Shown here in pieces: positions 20,506-31,978 of a stretch of DNA of 64,000 bases. Both the position numbers and the translations under genes were made by a program. The stretch's first letter is position 1, and every line of letters starts with the position of its first letter. The stretch is from Galdieria sulphuraria (taxonomy: Eukaryota; Rhodophyta; Bangiophyceae; Galdieriales; Galdieriaceae): the NCBI RefSeq assembly GCF_000341285.1, contig NW_005178449.1, forward strand, positions 1 to 64,000, given 5' to 3'. The notes under the pieces are model-generated. The model searched no databases. It was not told the origin of the DNA and was given only the letters and a program-made list of their open reading frames with translations.

Positions 20506-21371
20506 TCAACAAGAACCACTTAAAAATGCAAAGTGATGTAAACCTTCAACAATACCTCCAGCAAAATGTCTTGAAGCAAGATAGAAATGATTGTCCACTT
20601 TGGAAAGTTGTAAAAATTTTTTTCTAACGTTCTCTTCACAGTTTCCAACTGCAACTCGTAATACTTGTGGACTGGAAGAAAAGAACATATCATAATCATT
20701 CATGGATTCACCACATACCTAAAGATATTTGATGAATATATAGATTGGCATATACTCATTCCAAACTTTCTTACCATAGTAAGTTGAGGTGGAAAACCAA
20801 GATATTCACGTAGCCACATAGCCGCAGTTCCCTTATTTGCTTTGACTGGAAGAATATCCAAATGTCCTACTCCATGTTGTACAGAAACAATGATATTCAC
20901 TGAAACAAGTGAGGCTTTCAAGTTTGGAACTATCTTAGTTTCAATGTACTCCACTTGTTGGGGATCAAAATAAAAACTTAGTTTCACTTCACTGTTTTCC
21001 GACTCACTTTGTAGACGAAGAAGACCACTGGAAATCCACTGTTGGGTGACAAGTTTGACATGTTCCAACCTAAAGTCTTCTAAAACTATGTCAGTCCACT
21101 GCTGCAGTTTCTCCAATTTTGAGTCTGGTGTAAAGCTATAAACTTCAGTGCCAACTCCACATATGAGATAATCAGGAAGAAGCAGCTGTTTCTTGTTAAA
21201 TAGCTCATAAAATAGAGCGACAGAACGTCCTGTATTGTAAACTAATCGAGAGTTTTGCGGTAATAGTTGATTTTTCCATATGGTGTTAAAGTTATCCAAA
21301 TCTTTATCTGCAACCAGAGACTCTGTCTGAGATACCAGAGTATCATCCAAATCTGAAATAAGCAACAACAT
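20506..21371 (-). CDS. Sucrose-phosphate phosphatase-like HAD hydrolase
   Basis: Two exons (21371-20775, 20718-20506) across a 56-nt intron give 269 residues. The HAD nucleophile motif is at the very start, LISDLDDTLV (Asp nucleophile and acid/base two residues later). VYNTGRS corresponds to motif II, the Lys of VKANKGTAAMWL to motif III, and CGESMNDYDMF to motif IV, where GE replaces the usual GD. The HLDILPVKANKG block is characteristic of the S6PP family, which hydrolyses sucrose-6-phosphate after sucrose-phosphate synthase. Related phosphatases act on mannosylglycerate- or glucosylglycerol-type phosphates, so floridoside-related or other substrates remain possible in a red alga. The stop lies 37 bp upstream of the SmD3 ATG. 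Confidence 0.82.
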
Positions 21372-21419
21372 ATTTCGAACAGTATTATGATTCGATGTTT
21401 ATTTCAAACGAAACAGATG

Positions 21420-21776
21420 TTATATGTCCCAAGTAACTATTCCATTTATGAAAAGAGAATGAACAAATGCTATCTCATAACTCGTAAAAAGTCTGTCTGT
21501 TCTAAGCTCCAATTTATTTCCAATGATACAAGGTAATATGAACAAAGTTGCTGAACATTTCCAAGTTACTATTGGAACACGATGGATATACATCAATACT
21601 TGTACTACAAACAAGAATTTCTTTCTTCCAAGTTCCTGCATCGCCATTTCAATTTTCGATACAATCGTGTCTAAGAATATTTCCATCCTTTCTAGAAACC
21701 AATTTGACAGTATGACCTGTCTAGCTAACAAGAATATCCCTGTGATGCCAATTAGCCCATCATAAATGCTTCCCAT
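21420..21776 (-). CDS. Small hypothetical protein with hydrophobic segments
   Basis: An open frame of 118 codons beginning with ATG and placed 49 bp upstream of the phosphatase gene on the same strand. It starts with a hydrophobic segment (GLIGITGIFLLARQVIL) and has another around residue 50-85. I recognise no domain. It could be a small membrane protein, an unrecognised first exon of another gene, or chance. The plus strand is also open here for about 80 codons. Confidence 0.35.
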   Translation of the reverse strand: MGSIYDGLIGITGIFLLARQVILSNWFLERMEIFLDTIVSKIEMAMQELGRKKFLFVVQVLMYIHRVPIVTWKCSATLFILPCIIGNKLELRTDRLFTSYEIAFVHSLFINGIVTWDI

Positions 21777-21887
21777 TTCTCCTTCCCAAGTGACGTGTCT
21801 TACATGTCTTCTTCGTTATCGCTTAAAAATTCAAACCATCAAATCATCTTCTATGCAACTTGAAACTTTTCACGTTGTTTGCTGAAA

Positions 21888-23202
21888 ATGACAAAACTCA
21901 AGTTCTTTCAATACCTATTGGCTTTAGTTGTATGTGCTTTTATCTTATGTCTACAAGCTTCTGCAGAACAGCAAAATGAACTTCGACTGAACAATCTGCG
22001 TCGTCAGCCTGGAGGTCCTGATATATTTGGGTTTGGTCCAGGTTTAACGGGTGGTCCTGCCAATACTCCTGAAGCTCCTTCTCCTCCACCAGTTCCTTCT
22101 CCTCCTGAAGCTCCTTCTCCTCCAATTCCATTAGGAATGCCGAATCCTCACCACGCACACGGCAAAGATAAAGGAATGGATAAAAAGGACAAGCAAGACA
22201 AAGTGCAACCCCCTTTTGCAGGATTTCCAACTTTTCCAGCAGTTCCCAGCCAGCTTGGACCTTCAAACCTTCCCCTTCCTCCTGATTTTCCTGGATTTCC
22301 AACCTTCCCTGGTTTTCCAAGCTTTCCTCCAGTTCCATCTCCTCGGGAGAAACCGACTTGCATTCCGATTCCTGAGCTGCCGTTCCCTTTTCCTAGTCAA
22401 ATGTTTCCTTTGCCTTCTGAATTTTGCTTCCCGGTTCCGCAAGGTTGTTCACAGGCCACACCTACTCCAACACCTACTCCAACACCAACACCTGCTCCAA
22501 CTAAGCCATATACTTGGGGCCTTCGAACTGAAACCAAGTCGGTAAGCACGCTTTCAAAAAGTATTTGTAGAAACACTTAACGTTTCCAGATATCTTATGG
22601 CAGTGTAGCCGATGACTTTAGTATAATGTATGGTGAAGACTTTTACCATTCCTTGTACGTTGCCTTTCTTGGAAAATCGTATGTTACGACAGTGGACGTT
22701 TGTGGTGTCGACGTGAGTTCTGCAGTTGTTGATCCTCCGAATGGAAACGAGACTCGAATGATATTCCGTCTCTTCGCACAATTTCCTAATGAAACTGGAT
22801 TCTACCAGAAAATTACGCTTTGTCCCAATTCTTCCTGTGGCAGTGGCAATACTTGCAAGGTAAGCACCTCGTTACATTCATCCAATGAAAGCTTCATTCA
22901 TATATTTTATAGCAACTTTTGACTGTCAATCTTACTGAGTCGGAAGCCCTATCCAATGTCAGCCAATCCGTCATATTAAAACTATTAGATGGTGCAATAT
23001 CCCTAGCTAGTCCCATAGCGGTAAGTAATGATTTGGCTTTTCAAAACTAAAAGTAATATTAATGTTGTAGAATTATTGGACAAATATTCAATCTGACTGG
23101 AACGTAACCTTCTTTTCTAATGGTTCTTTGGTGGAAAGATACAATACTTCCTATTCTAATGGAAGCGTGCTTGCGATAGATAGTTTTGCCATGGTAGCCT
23201 AG
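21888..23202 (+). CDS. Secreted proline-rich, N-glycosylated surface protein
   Basis: Four exons (21888-22541, 22590-22859, 22913-23020, 23071-23202), all introns in phase 0 and 48-53 nt, encode about 387 residues. A signal peptide covers about residues 1-27. Residues 40-210 are rich in Pro, with repeated PSPP, FPTFPGFPSFPP and a PTPTPTP run, typical of extracellular hydroxyproline-rich proteins. A short Lys/Asp/His-rich insert interrupts it. The C-terminal about 165 residues form a separate domain with paired Cys (VCGVD, LCPNSSCGSGNTC) and several Asn-X-Ser/Thr sites. I find no named family for this domain. The first ATG is 21888; the frame is open upstream only to a TTG. A cell-wall or surface role is inferred. 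Confidence 0.75.
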
Positions 23203-23386
23203 TTTTATATATTGAATTCTGTTTGTTGAAATATAAACATTTTTGTTTGCTCCTTTTCTTTTATATAAGTTTATCTTCTGATCCATCCTTAGGAAAGAGT
23301 TTGGACAACACACACAAAAATGTGCTGTCTAACAATGACATTCGCTGTTTATTTGTGGTGAGAATTCATTTTGCATTTCATCTTCC

Positions 23387-24028
23387 ATGGCGTACTACTA
23401 CAAGACTTGTCTACTGCTTATCTTGACTGTGTTCATTTATTCTACAACTTTGATTACAGCCGAGTCTGAAATATGGGTTAGCTACAAAAATGATATCTTC
23501 GAGGCAAAAATCAATACAGCATTATTCAAAGACTTTGGATATTATACACATATGATTGAAAAACAACGTTTATCATCATTAAAGCATAAGCTAGGACTGT
23601 TGGAAAGGTAATCTTGATGGTTTCTCATTTGCAAATACTCAACACTTCCATCTAGTCGACCTTTTTGGAAAGCAAGAAACAAAGCAGAACCCATCTTCAC
23701 AGAAGAATTTTCATCGCTACCCAAAGTAGCGTTCGTTACAGTACAACTCAACTCCGCGGAACGATACGTATTCAATTCATCGTACTGTACTTGTTCTGTA
23801 ACATCCAGTACAACCTGTCTCAAGCTGGTGGATGCTGACCTGTTTCCAACTTCTCAAACTTGTGAAACTTATAGTCCGTGTACCAAATATCATTGTACAA
23901 CAACAGGTTCTGGTCTTTGTCAAAGAGTACAACGCTCTGTTCCAGTGGCTGGAACAACAAATTTGGGTGGTACCAACTTTGTCGATTGTTCTTATGCAAC
24001 TAAAGAATTGGCCATACCTGTCGACTGA
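23387..24028 (+). CDS. Secreted cysteine-rich protein
   Basis: Two exons (23387-23607, 23656-24028) across a 48-nt intron in phase 2 give 197 residues. The N-terminus is a clear signal peptide (LLLILTVFIYSTTLITA) with cleavage expected near residue 25. The mature protein has a Lys-rich first third and a Cys-rich second half (CTCSV, TCLK, CETYSPCTKYHC, LCQR, DCS) with Thr/Ser-rich linkers, suggesting a disulfide-bonded extracellular module. I do not recognise the family. It follows the proline-rich secreted gene on the same strand by 185 bp, and both may serve the cell surface, though no sequence similarity between them is evident. Confidence 0.68.
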
Positions 24029-24213
24029 AATATCTCGACCCAAGCAATAAGAACATCTCAATCAGGTAACAAATGTGAATTCGTAGACAAAATAATATCC
24101 TCAACCTTCATGATCAAATATTCCACTATAATCTGTCGAACAAGAAAATAAACAAGACTACTGACATTGCATGAGAAAGGAGGAATATGCAAGTTAGATC
24201 TCGAGAATAATCA

Positions 24214-25530
24214 TCAACTAGTACAATTGTCATGATAATGACTTGGTTGTATCAACACCAGTATAAAACCCAAACCCCATAAGCAGACAGTAACGAGGCA
24301 TAATGGAAAATACCATTCCAAACCAAGTTCCTTCATACTCTCTCCCAACAAAAAAGGAATGAGTATTTCACCTAAACTTGCTCCTACCATTAAACAGGAA
24401 GTGGAAACTTGATCTACACTCGTTTTACTCTGTATCAGAGTGACGGAAGATGGAAACGAGGATGACAAGGCAAATCCAACTAAAGAAGAACAAAACCATA
24501 GATTGAAACCTAGTATACCAAAAATAGTTGAAACGATGGCTTGTGACAAGTCTAGGAAGAGAATGGAGCGACAAGATAAATAAAGTGATAAAGGAATCGA
24601 AACAAGTCTTCCTATGGTGAACGATGCCCAGAAGACAGAAGCCATAAGAGCAGCTGAAGCTTTTGTACTTACACTATGTGAGTTGAGAGAATATGTTGCT
24701 ATCCAACCTCCAAAACCTATTTCACATCCAACATAAAAGAATGCAGCAAAAGCAACCAAAACAAGAAGAAGCTTTCTGTTGCTTTGCGGTGGTGGTGTCG
24801 AAGGAGTGGCTTGAACAGTAGTATTATTCTCCACAGATGCATCCATCCAACGTTCTTCTTCACTGATCAAAGTCAATTCTTTGGTTGTAGGTTTGTTACA
24901 AATCTCACTTGTTGTCAATCCCAAGAAACTGAGTCCAATGCAGAGGCAAAGCAAACCAACGAGAAAGAAGGCCAAGGCAATGCTTCCTGAAAATTTCAAA
25001 AGAAGAGCTGTAAGTAGAGGAGCGCTAAAAGCTCCCAAACCAAAAGAAAAGTGAAGTGCTTGCATAAAAGTGTCTGCCAAAGGATCTTCTGCTAACAGAC
25101 TACCTACTGCAGCATTTCCTCCTGTATCGACAAAGCCTGAAAAAAAGCCCACAAGAAAGCAAAATAAGCCAAGCTGCATTGTAGAAGTTGAAACTGCAAT
25201 CAAAACTTGAGTTAGTGCCAAAATCAAACACCCACCAGCAATCAAAGACCTATAACTCAGCTTCTTCCCAATAAAGCCAAAGAGTAGTGATCCTAAAAAG
25301 TATCCGACTCCCCTTACAGTGAAGAGAAAGCCTAGACTTTCAGCCTGCTTGAGACTTAAGGCTTCTGCCAAGGGTGGCAAAGCAGGACCCAGTAAACCGA
25401 TAACTAGACCCAGACCAAAAAACGACATAAAACAACAACCTGAGAGCCTATAAATACCGTCCCTTGACCAACGTTCTGGCTGCTTAAAGTGTGTCCATAA
25501 GGAACCAGAACCGACATTCGATATACTCAT
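24214..25530 (-). CDS. MFS transporter of the FucP/MFSD4 type
   Basis: A single-exon 438-residue permease with twelve hydrophobic segments. The N-half contains FFGLGLVIGLLGPALPPLAE and GFVDTGGNAAVGSLL; the DTGGNA box is typical of sugar-type MFS proteins related to fucose permease and the animal MFSD4/NaGLT1 group. A hydrophilic central loop of about 60 residues carries Thr/Pro. The C-half has CEIGFGGWIATYS and MVGASLGEILIPFL. The substrate is unknown; a monosaccharide is plausible. The frame continues upstream to a TTG, but ATG 25530 is preferred. The gene is convergent with the secreted Cys-rich gene. Confidence 0.8.
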   Translation of the reverse strand: MSISNVGSGSLWTHFKQPERWSRDGIYRLSGCCFMSFFGLGLVIGLLGPALPPLAEALSLKQAESLGFLFTVRGVGYFLGSLLFGFIGKKLSYRSLIAGGCLILALTQVLIAVSTSTMQLGLFCFLVGFFSGFVDTGGNAAVGSLLAEDPLADTFMQALHFSFGLGAFSAPLLTALLLKFSGSIALAFFLVGLLCLCIGLSFLGLTTSEICNKPTTKELTLISEEERWMDASVENNTTVQATPSTPPPQSNRKLLLVLVAFAAFFYVGCEIGFGGWIATYSLNSHSVSTKASAALMASVFWASFTIGRLVSIPLSLYLSCRSILFLDLSQAIVSTIFGILGFNLWFCSSLVGFALSSSFPSSVTLIQSKTSVDQVSTSCLMVGASLGEILIPFLLGESMKELGLEWYFPLCLVTVCLWGLGFILVLIQPSHYHDNCTS

Positions 25531-25730
25531 TTCGGCATTCAAAAATACATTTTTCTATTTGTTGCAAGTAATGATAAGAAATAGGATGACGTGGTAGCAT
25601 GTTGTGTTTTTTTTCTCTAGTTGTGCAGATGAGAAGGTTGAGAATCAGACTAGAGATTTCATATATGTTCTTGAAACCTACAATCTCCTTCTGATACTTG
25701 AGTGTGTTGAAACATGTCCAGCCATAGCAT

Positions 25731-25788
<58 letters not shown>

Positions 25789-26498
25789 AACCCAACTCTT
25801 ATGTTACTCTTGGCAAATAGAGTGATACAGAGATATACTCTTAAGCACGCAAATCTATCAAGAAAACCTTCAACTAGAAAACTTTTACACTTATGGCGAG
25901 TAACTCTTTGATCACTCTGTGTTGTCGTTGTTTCCAGCAAAAAGCTCACAATGGAGAACTTTATTTCAGACTGGTAAATAGGCTCTTCTTCTTCTTGCAT
26001 AACGTTCCTGAAACATGCCAACTCCATAACTAACAATAGAAAGGATACTAGTGATTAAGAAAATAAACGAAGCCCAAAAACAACTTGAAGCTGCAGCATT
26101 CTACACACTTTACATAGTGGATATAAAAAGGGTCTTTATAACCGTACCTCATCACCTTCGAAACCCAAAAAAGGATAGTGACTTCGCAACAGCAATCCAA
26201 AAACCAGAAGAGTCAAGGAACCCTAAGTCCATCCAAGTAAGTACGTGTGTCCTGTGATAGTGTTATTACCATAATAGATGTGAGAAAACAACAAGAACCT
26301 GCTGTTTTTGGCGAAACCATTAGAATAGGCAGATGGAGTCTCGTTCTATTCTCTCCTTCCAACTATCGATGACATGAATCGAAAGACTCCAAAGAATGAA
26401 TTATCTCATCAAGTCATATGAAACAATATATAGAAATGGAACCACAACAACAAAAATATCGAATAGCACTGTTCACAATGAAATATTTATTCTCAGTA
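25531..26498. other. Intergenic region with microsatellite
   Basis: About 970 bases upstream of the MFS transporter and downstream of plastid EF-G. It contains the compound CA/TA repeat listed separately. Open frames crossing the repeat on both strands owe their length to the repeat and are not supported as genes. Short AT-rich runs are frequent; nothing else stands out. Confidence 0.5.
25731..25785. repeat. Compound (AC)n(AT)n microsatellite
   Basis: About 26 bases of alternating A and C pass directly into about 29 bases of alternating A and T. Alternating purine-pyrimidine DNA of this kind can adopt Z-form or cruciform structure. The repeat lies about 200 bp upstream of the ATG of the minus-strand MFS transporter. 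Confidence 0.95.
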
Positions 26499-28865
26499 TC
26501 AAGACCCTCCACCTTTACTCAACAATTCCTTTTCAATATGCTGAGGAACGATCTCATATCCGTCTAGAAACATACTGTACGAAGCTCTACCTTTAGACAT
26601 CGAACGTAAAGTAGAAACATATTGAAACATATTCGCTAAAGGTACTCGTGCTTGGATAACTTTGAGATTACTTCGGTCATTCACATTCAAAACGTTTCCT
26701 CTACGGGAATTAATATCGCCTAATACATCACCAAGAAACTCTTCTGGAGTTACAACTTCCAATCGCATAATGGGTTCCAACAAACGAGGTCCAGCTTTCC
26801 TTACTCCATCTCGAAAGGCGTGTCTCGAAGCAATTTCAAAAGCCAAAACAGATGAATCAACCTCATGATAAGAACCATCAAATAAACAGACACGTATATT
26901 CTGAATGGGATAACCAGCAAGTACGCCATTCGGAATCTCACCTTCAACTCCTTTCATAACACCAGGAATATATTCTCTAGGAACGGAACCTCCTTTGATC
27001 TCCGAAATAAATTCCCAAGTCTTCTCGGGACGGCCTCGTTCATCCATGATAGGCTCAAAGGGCTCAAAACGCATACAAACTCTGGCAAATTGTCCAGCAC
27101 CTCCAGATTGTTTCTTATGTGTATAGTCAACTTGAGAACTCTTCGTAATGGTCTCCCGGTATGCTACTTGAGGTGCACCAACATTACATTCGACTTTATA
27201 TTCTCTCTTCATACGGTCAATAATGATTTCCAGGTGCAATTCTCCCATCCCTTCAATTACGGTCTGATTAGATTCTTCATCTCTCGAAAAGCGAAAACTG
27301 GGATCTTCCTGTCCCAGACGAACAAGAGCCTGCATCAATTTATCCTGATCGGCTTTCGTTTTGGGCTCAACGGCAACTTTGATGACTGGATCTGGAAATT
27401 CCATCTTTTCTAGTATAACAGGTGATGAAGGATCACATAAAGTTTCACCAGTAATAGTATCTTTCAGTCCAACAACAGCAACAATGTCTCCAGCTCGAGC
27501 TTCCTTTATCTCTTCTCTTTCATTCGCATGCATTAAAAGTAATCTGCTAATCCTTTCCTTCTTGTTCTTCACTGAATTAAGAACTACACTTCCACTATGC
27601 AAAACTCCTGAATAAATTCTGACAAATGTCAATGTCCCTACAAAAGGATCCGAGGCTATTTTAAAAGCCAACGAGGCAAAAGCTTCGGTATCAGATGATT
27701 TACGAGTGACTCGAGTTCCATCAGGCAACTCTCCACGAATAGCTTTCACATCTAAAGGTGATGGTAAATAATCAACCACTGCATCTAACAATGGCTGAAC
27801 TCCTTTGTTCTTGAAAGCTGAACCACAAAGAACAGGAATAAAAGCACCATCTACAGTTCCCTTTCTAATGCATCTTTTAAGAGTTTCTACACTTGGTTCT
27901 TCTCCATCCAAATATTTGATTAATATTTCTTCATCTTGTTCTACTGCCAATTCAACTAATTGTTTATGAAGGTTCTGAGCTGTTTCTAAAAGGTCCTTTG
28001 GTATTTCTTCATAATGAAAAGAGGCACCCAGTGTTTCATCCTCCCAGATAATGGCTTTCATTTCCACCAAATCCACTACACCTCTGAACTGGTCTTCCCT
28101 TCCAACGGGAATATTCAATACGAGAGGCTTTGCAGCCAGTCTCTCCTTAATCGTCTTTAAAGAATAGAAAAAGTCTGCTCCTAATCTGTCCATTTTATTT
28201 ACGAAGCATATTCTTGGCACTTCATATTTGTCTGCTTGTCTCCAAACCGTTTCTGATTGAGGTTCCACTCCGTGGACCCCATCAAACACAGCTACTGCGC
28301 CATCCAACACACGAAGCGACCTTTCCACTTCCAATGTAAAATCTACGTGTCCAGGAGTATCGATAATATTGATTCTGTGGTCTCTCCAGAATGTCGTGGT
28401 AGCTGCAGAGGTTATCGTTATTCCTCTTTCTTGTTCTTGTTCCATCCAGTCCATAACAGCAGCCCCTTCATGCACTTCTCCTATTTTATACGTTCTTCCA
28501 GTGTAATAAAGTATACGTTCCGTCGTGGTTGTTTTTCCAGCGTCAATGTGCGCCATAATGCCAATATTTCGATATTTGTCCAGTCCGACCGACCTTGAGG
28601 TATCTGACACTGTTGCTGCTCTTGAAGAAGTACTTGTAGTTGTTGTAGACGCTTTTATATTATTTAATATTCCATACTGAGTCCTTTCTTTGGGTCTCGA
28701 ACTATTGGTTAGACCGACGCGTTTTCCCATTAAGGAAGAAGAAGAGGAAGTAAAACGTCTCCTATTGCCAAAAGTGTTCTTACATTGACAGCCTTTGGAT
28801 AGATGAGTCTTACTATTTTCGTTTACTTTTCTAGGAGTAACTACATAAATGAAACCTGTCAACAT
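26499..28865 (-). CDS. Elongation factor G, plastid precursor
   Basis: An intron-less 788-residue translational GTPase that moves tRNA and mRNA through the ribosome after peptide bond formation. The G-domain motifs are all present: [15 protein letters not shown] (G1), RGITITSAA (G2), DTPGHVDF (G3), NKMD (G4) and GSAFKNKGV (G5), followed by domains II-V with GMGELHLEI and [12 protein letters not shown]. The switch region [22 protein letters not shown] is the form seen in chloroplast and bacterial EF-G. The first about 95 residues are Ser/Thr/Arg-rich without acidic clustering and are read as a transit peptide. Plastid rather than mitochondrial location is inferred from this similarity. The start at 28865 is an ATG. 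Confidence 0.94.
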   Translation of the reverse strand: MLTGFIYVVTPRKVNENSKTHLSKGCQCKNTFGNRRRFTSSSSSLMGKRVGLTNSSRPKERTQYGILNNIKASTTTTSTSSRAATVSDTSRSVGLDKYRNIGIMAHIDAGKTTTTERILYYTGRTYKIGEVHEGAAVMDWMEQEQERGITITSAATTTFWRDHRINIIDTPGHVDFTLEVERSLRVLDGAVAVFDGVHGVEPQSETVWRQADKYEVPRICFVNKMDRLGADFFYSLKTIKERLAAKPLVLNIPVGREDQFRGVVDLVEMKAIIWEDETLGASFHYEEIPKDLLETAQNLHKQLVELAVEQDEEILIKYLDGEEPSVETLKRCIRKGTVDGAFIPVLCGSAFKNKGVQPLLDAVVDYLPSPLDVKAIRGELPDGTRVTRKSSDTEAFASLAFKIASDPFVGTLTFVRIYSGVLHSGSVVLNSVKNKKERISRLLLMHANEREEIKEARAGDIVAVVGLKDTITGETLCDPSSPVILEKMEFPDPVIKVAVEPKTKADQDKLMQALVRLGQEDPSFRFSRDEESNQTVIEGMGELHLEIIIDRMKREYKVECNVGAPQVAYRETITKSSQVDYTHKKQSGGAGQFARVCMRFEPFEPIMDERGRPEKTWEFISEIKGGSVPREYIPGVMKGVEGEIPNGVLAGYPIQNIRVCLFDGSYHEVDSSVLAFEIASRHAFRDGVRKAGPRLLEPIMRLEVVTPEEFLGDVLGDINSRRGNVLNVNDRSNLKVIQARVPLANMFQYVSTLRSMSKGRASYSMFLDGYEIVPQHIEKELLSKGGGS

Positions 28866-29351
28866 AGCTAAAAAAAATCCAAAAAAGAAATTCCCGAATC
28901 ACACAAGACTCCACCACCCTTTAGAAGATGTGGGCACCTCATGAGAGCCATTCATTCTTTCTCATCACTTGTAGACCCAACAGGAAGTTGGAGTAAAAAG
29001 TATTTTCATAATAGTTTTCAACATATTCCATAATTATAGGAAACAAATATTATTGAAGTTTTGTTATTGTTAGCAACTTTACAAAGAAAGTTTGTTAGCT
29101 ACAATAACGCATGCCTCTGTATATCTATATATATCTTTTCCTCTCTAAACCCCTTTAAGTTCTTTATTCATGAAATGGCTTGTTTTGTATTTGTCATCAT
29201 CAAAAAGACAAATTTTTCTAGAGAATATCGTTCCTTCTCTTATTCCCCCTCAAATGGAATTGGGCTAAGTGGAGGACTTGAGTCTCTTATGTTAGCCATT
29301 CTTTCTTCCACGTACTGAAGAAAACTTATATAACGAGTCACTCGGAATACA
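28866..29351. other. Divergent intergenic region
   Basis: About 490 bases between the start of plastid EF-G (-) and the start of the OCRL-like gene (+). Both promoters should lie here. I see no repeat and no supported coding frame. Confidence 0.5.
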
Positions 29352-31883
29352 ATGGACTCGTTTCCAAACTATAAGCCGCTAAATAGCCCGTTTAAGAGTT
29401 ATGGACCTGGATACCAAAGCTCTCATTTTTCAAATTCAGACAACGACTCCCCTTCCTCTTCCTCCAATAACTCACAGAGTCCATTTTTGTACAGTGGGAC
29501 TCGAAGAAGAGCATCTTCCACCGATGCAAGTGTTGGTTCTCAATTTTTGTTGGCAAAGGACTTGGAAGACATTGAAAACGAACAAGAAAATATTTTAAAC
29601 TCTTCCAAAGCAAGAAGAGCATGGATTCGTAGAGAAGTAGCAAGAAGGGCACCTGAATACACAGAATCTTTCACAGTTACTTTATTTGTTACTACTTGGA
29701 ACGTAAACGGAAGAAAGCCAATCATAGAGATAAGAGATTGGCTCCTTCCCTCCAAACTGGAAATGATGGATGAAGATAACCAACCTTTTATTGGTTCCAT
29801 CGGCTTGGGAGATGTCGATATTTATGTCATAGGTTTACAAGAAGTGCAAGAGTTGTCAGGAACGAATGCAGTATTGACCGACACGAATAGAGGTCGTTTG
29901 TGGCAACATAGAATTGAAATGACTTTATTTGCTCCAGAAAGATATGTGTGTGTTCAGTCTAGGCAACTTGTTGGGATTCTGCTGTTAGTATTTGTACGAA
30001 AGGATCATGAAATGTTTACTCGAGATGTGATGGTAACAGAAGTGGGAACTGGTATTATGAACCGTGGTGGAAATAAGGGAGGTGTAGTCACAAGAATGAG
30101 AATCTATGATACTACACTCTGTATCGCTTCATGTCATCTAACTGCGCACGATCACAATGTCGAGCGAAGAAATCAAGACTTCCATGAGTTGATGAGAAAA
30201 GCTATTTTTATGGACCCAGATGTAAGAAGTAGTCCCTATTCTCCTTACGCACCGGATCCCAACATTGCACATGAAAGTAACTTTACTACGGTAGCTGATC
30301 ATGATTTCGTATTTTTCCTTGGAGATCTTAACTATAGAATCAATTTACCGCCTGAAGAGGTCTGTTAGTAATTCAAGTTGAGGGTCCTTTGGAAAGTCAT
30401 CGTTGTGTTTTAGGTCATGAATAGTATTCATCAAGCAGATTGGAAGCACTTACGAGAATATGATCAACTAAACTTGGCGAGAAAGGCAAAGGCAGTCTTT
30501 CAAGGTTTTGAAGAAGGAATTTTAAACTTTGCTCCAACTTATAAACACGAACCTTTTGGAGATGGATATGAAGAGAGGGAAGAAGGTGGTTTGAAGCGAA
30601 CCCCTGCCTGGTGTGATAGAGTGCTATGGAAAGCAAAACAAAGTTCGAACATTCGTCAACTGGCTTATCAACGTCATGAACTGTATTCTTCCGATCATCG
30701 TCCGGTCATGGCTCTTTTTGAAGCAAAGTTCAGGCGAACCAACAAGAATAAGAAGAATGAAGTGATAGCTGAAGTCCAACGCATGTTGGAACAACGTGAA
30801 AATGAATTACGACCACAAATAGCACTTTCTTGTCAAGATATTTCTCTAGGACTTGTGGAATTCAATATTCCTGCAACTTCAACCTTAACAGTGAGCAATG
30901 TGGGTCGTGTAAAAGCTAAGATTTCATTTCCTCCTCGTCGTTTTCCCTCTTGGCTTAGAGTAGCGCCACCTGCTTGTGAATTGGAGCCTCAAACAAGCAT
31001 AGAACTTCATTTCCGCATTCTTGTGGATGTAGACTGTGGTTCTTCATCCAGTTTATCATTTGGTGATGAAGAATTGAGTTGCACATTAGTATTACATGTG
31101 GAATTTGGTAATGATTATTTTATTTCCATATATGGGCAATACAAAAAAACTTGCTTTGGTTCCAATCTGGAAAGACTTGCCCATCCTCATCTTCCTTTTC
31201 GTGCGTCTTCGGATTCTTCAAGCATTAAAGCGGCATTTCGACCTCGAATTCCAACGACAAAAGGCTTGCCTTGTGAAATCTGGCGTTTGGGACATGTTTT
31301 GTGGCAAAGACGATTTTTTGCAGGTTCATGGGAATCTTTTGAAGGTAGTCCAACCTTTTTAAAAGATCTTGAGAGAAGTGGGCGTTATTACGGAGAAGGA
31401 TTTCTTTTCATCGAATCAGGTGATCCTGAACAGGCCTTGGAAGTGCGTGATTGTCTTGATACAGGACAACCTATTCCTAACCATATTACTGGGAAAAGTA
31501 TTGCCTTTTGTCTTTGTCAATTTTTAAGATATTTAGAGGATCCAGTAATTCCACGAGAATTTTGCGGTGCTTGCGTTACTGCTGCAAAATCGGCATCTTT
31601 GGATACAGTGAAGCAAGTAGTATCGTTATTACCACCTGTTCATCAGAATGTGTTGATATATCTTATGGAGCTTTTAAAGGAATTTCTTCGTTGTTATTCT
31701 AGTCATCGAGATTACTTGTTTACTTGTATTCCAGAAATATTTAGTGATTTATTGTTATGTAATCCAATTTCCCATCAAGACTCTGCAGCATTAGGAGCCA
31801 AAGAGAGAGCCAATTTCATTCGAATGTTGTTGGTTGATTCCGAGCCTGCACAAGTTATTTTTGATATTCATGTTTTATCTTGA
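29352..31883 (+). CDS. OCRL/INPP5B-like inositol polyphosphate 5-phosphatase with RhoGAP domain
   Basis: Two exons (29352-30359, 30414-31883) across a 54-nt intron with a GTCTGT donor give 825 residues. After a Ser-rich disordered N-terminus, the 5-phosphatase domain spans about residues 103-435, with FVTTWNVNGR, IGLQEVQEL, NRGGNKGGV, FFLGDLNYRIN, the catalytic PAWCDRVLW and SDHRPV. An ASH (immunoglobulin-like) segment follows at about 465-565. A RhoGAP-like domain lies at about 600-800 with LPCEIW and CLCQFLRYLEDPVIP; an Arg finger is not obvious, as in OCRL, whose GAP is weak or inactive. The enzyme removes the 5-phosphate from PI(4,5)P2 on Golgi and endosome membranes. The intron falls inside the conserved RINLPPEEVMNSI motif. 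Confidence 0.93.
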
Positions 31884-31978
31884 AATGGTAAAAACGTGGA
31901 AATATTCATCGGACAGACGAGAAACATAAGTATTTTGAATGTTCTTGGAGAGTGCTTTATGTGGATGGATGATTACCC

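Noticed and set aside
25604-25911. Open frames rich in His-Thr and Ile-Tyr repeats on both strands
   Set aside because: They are translations of the CA/TA microsatellite and have no independent support.
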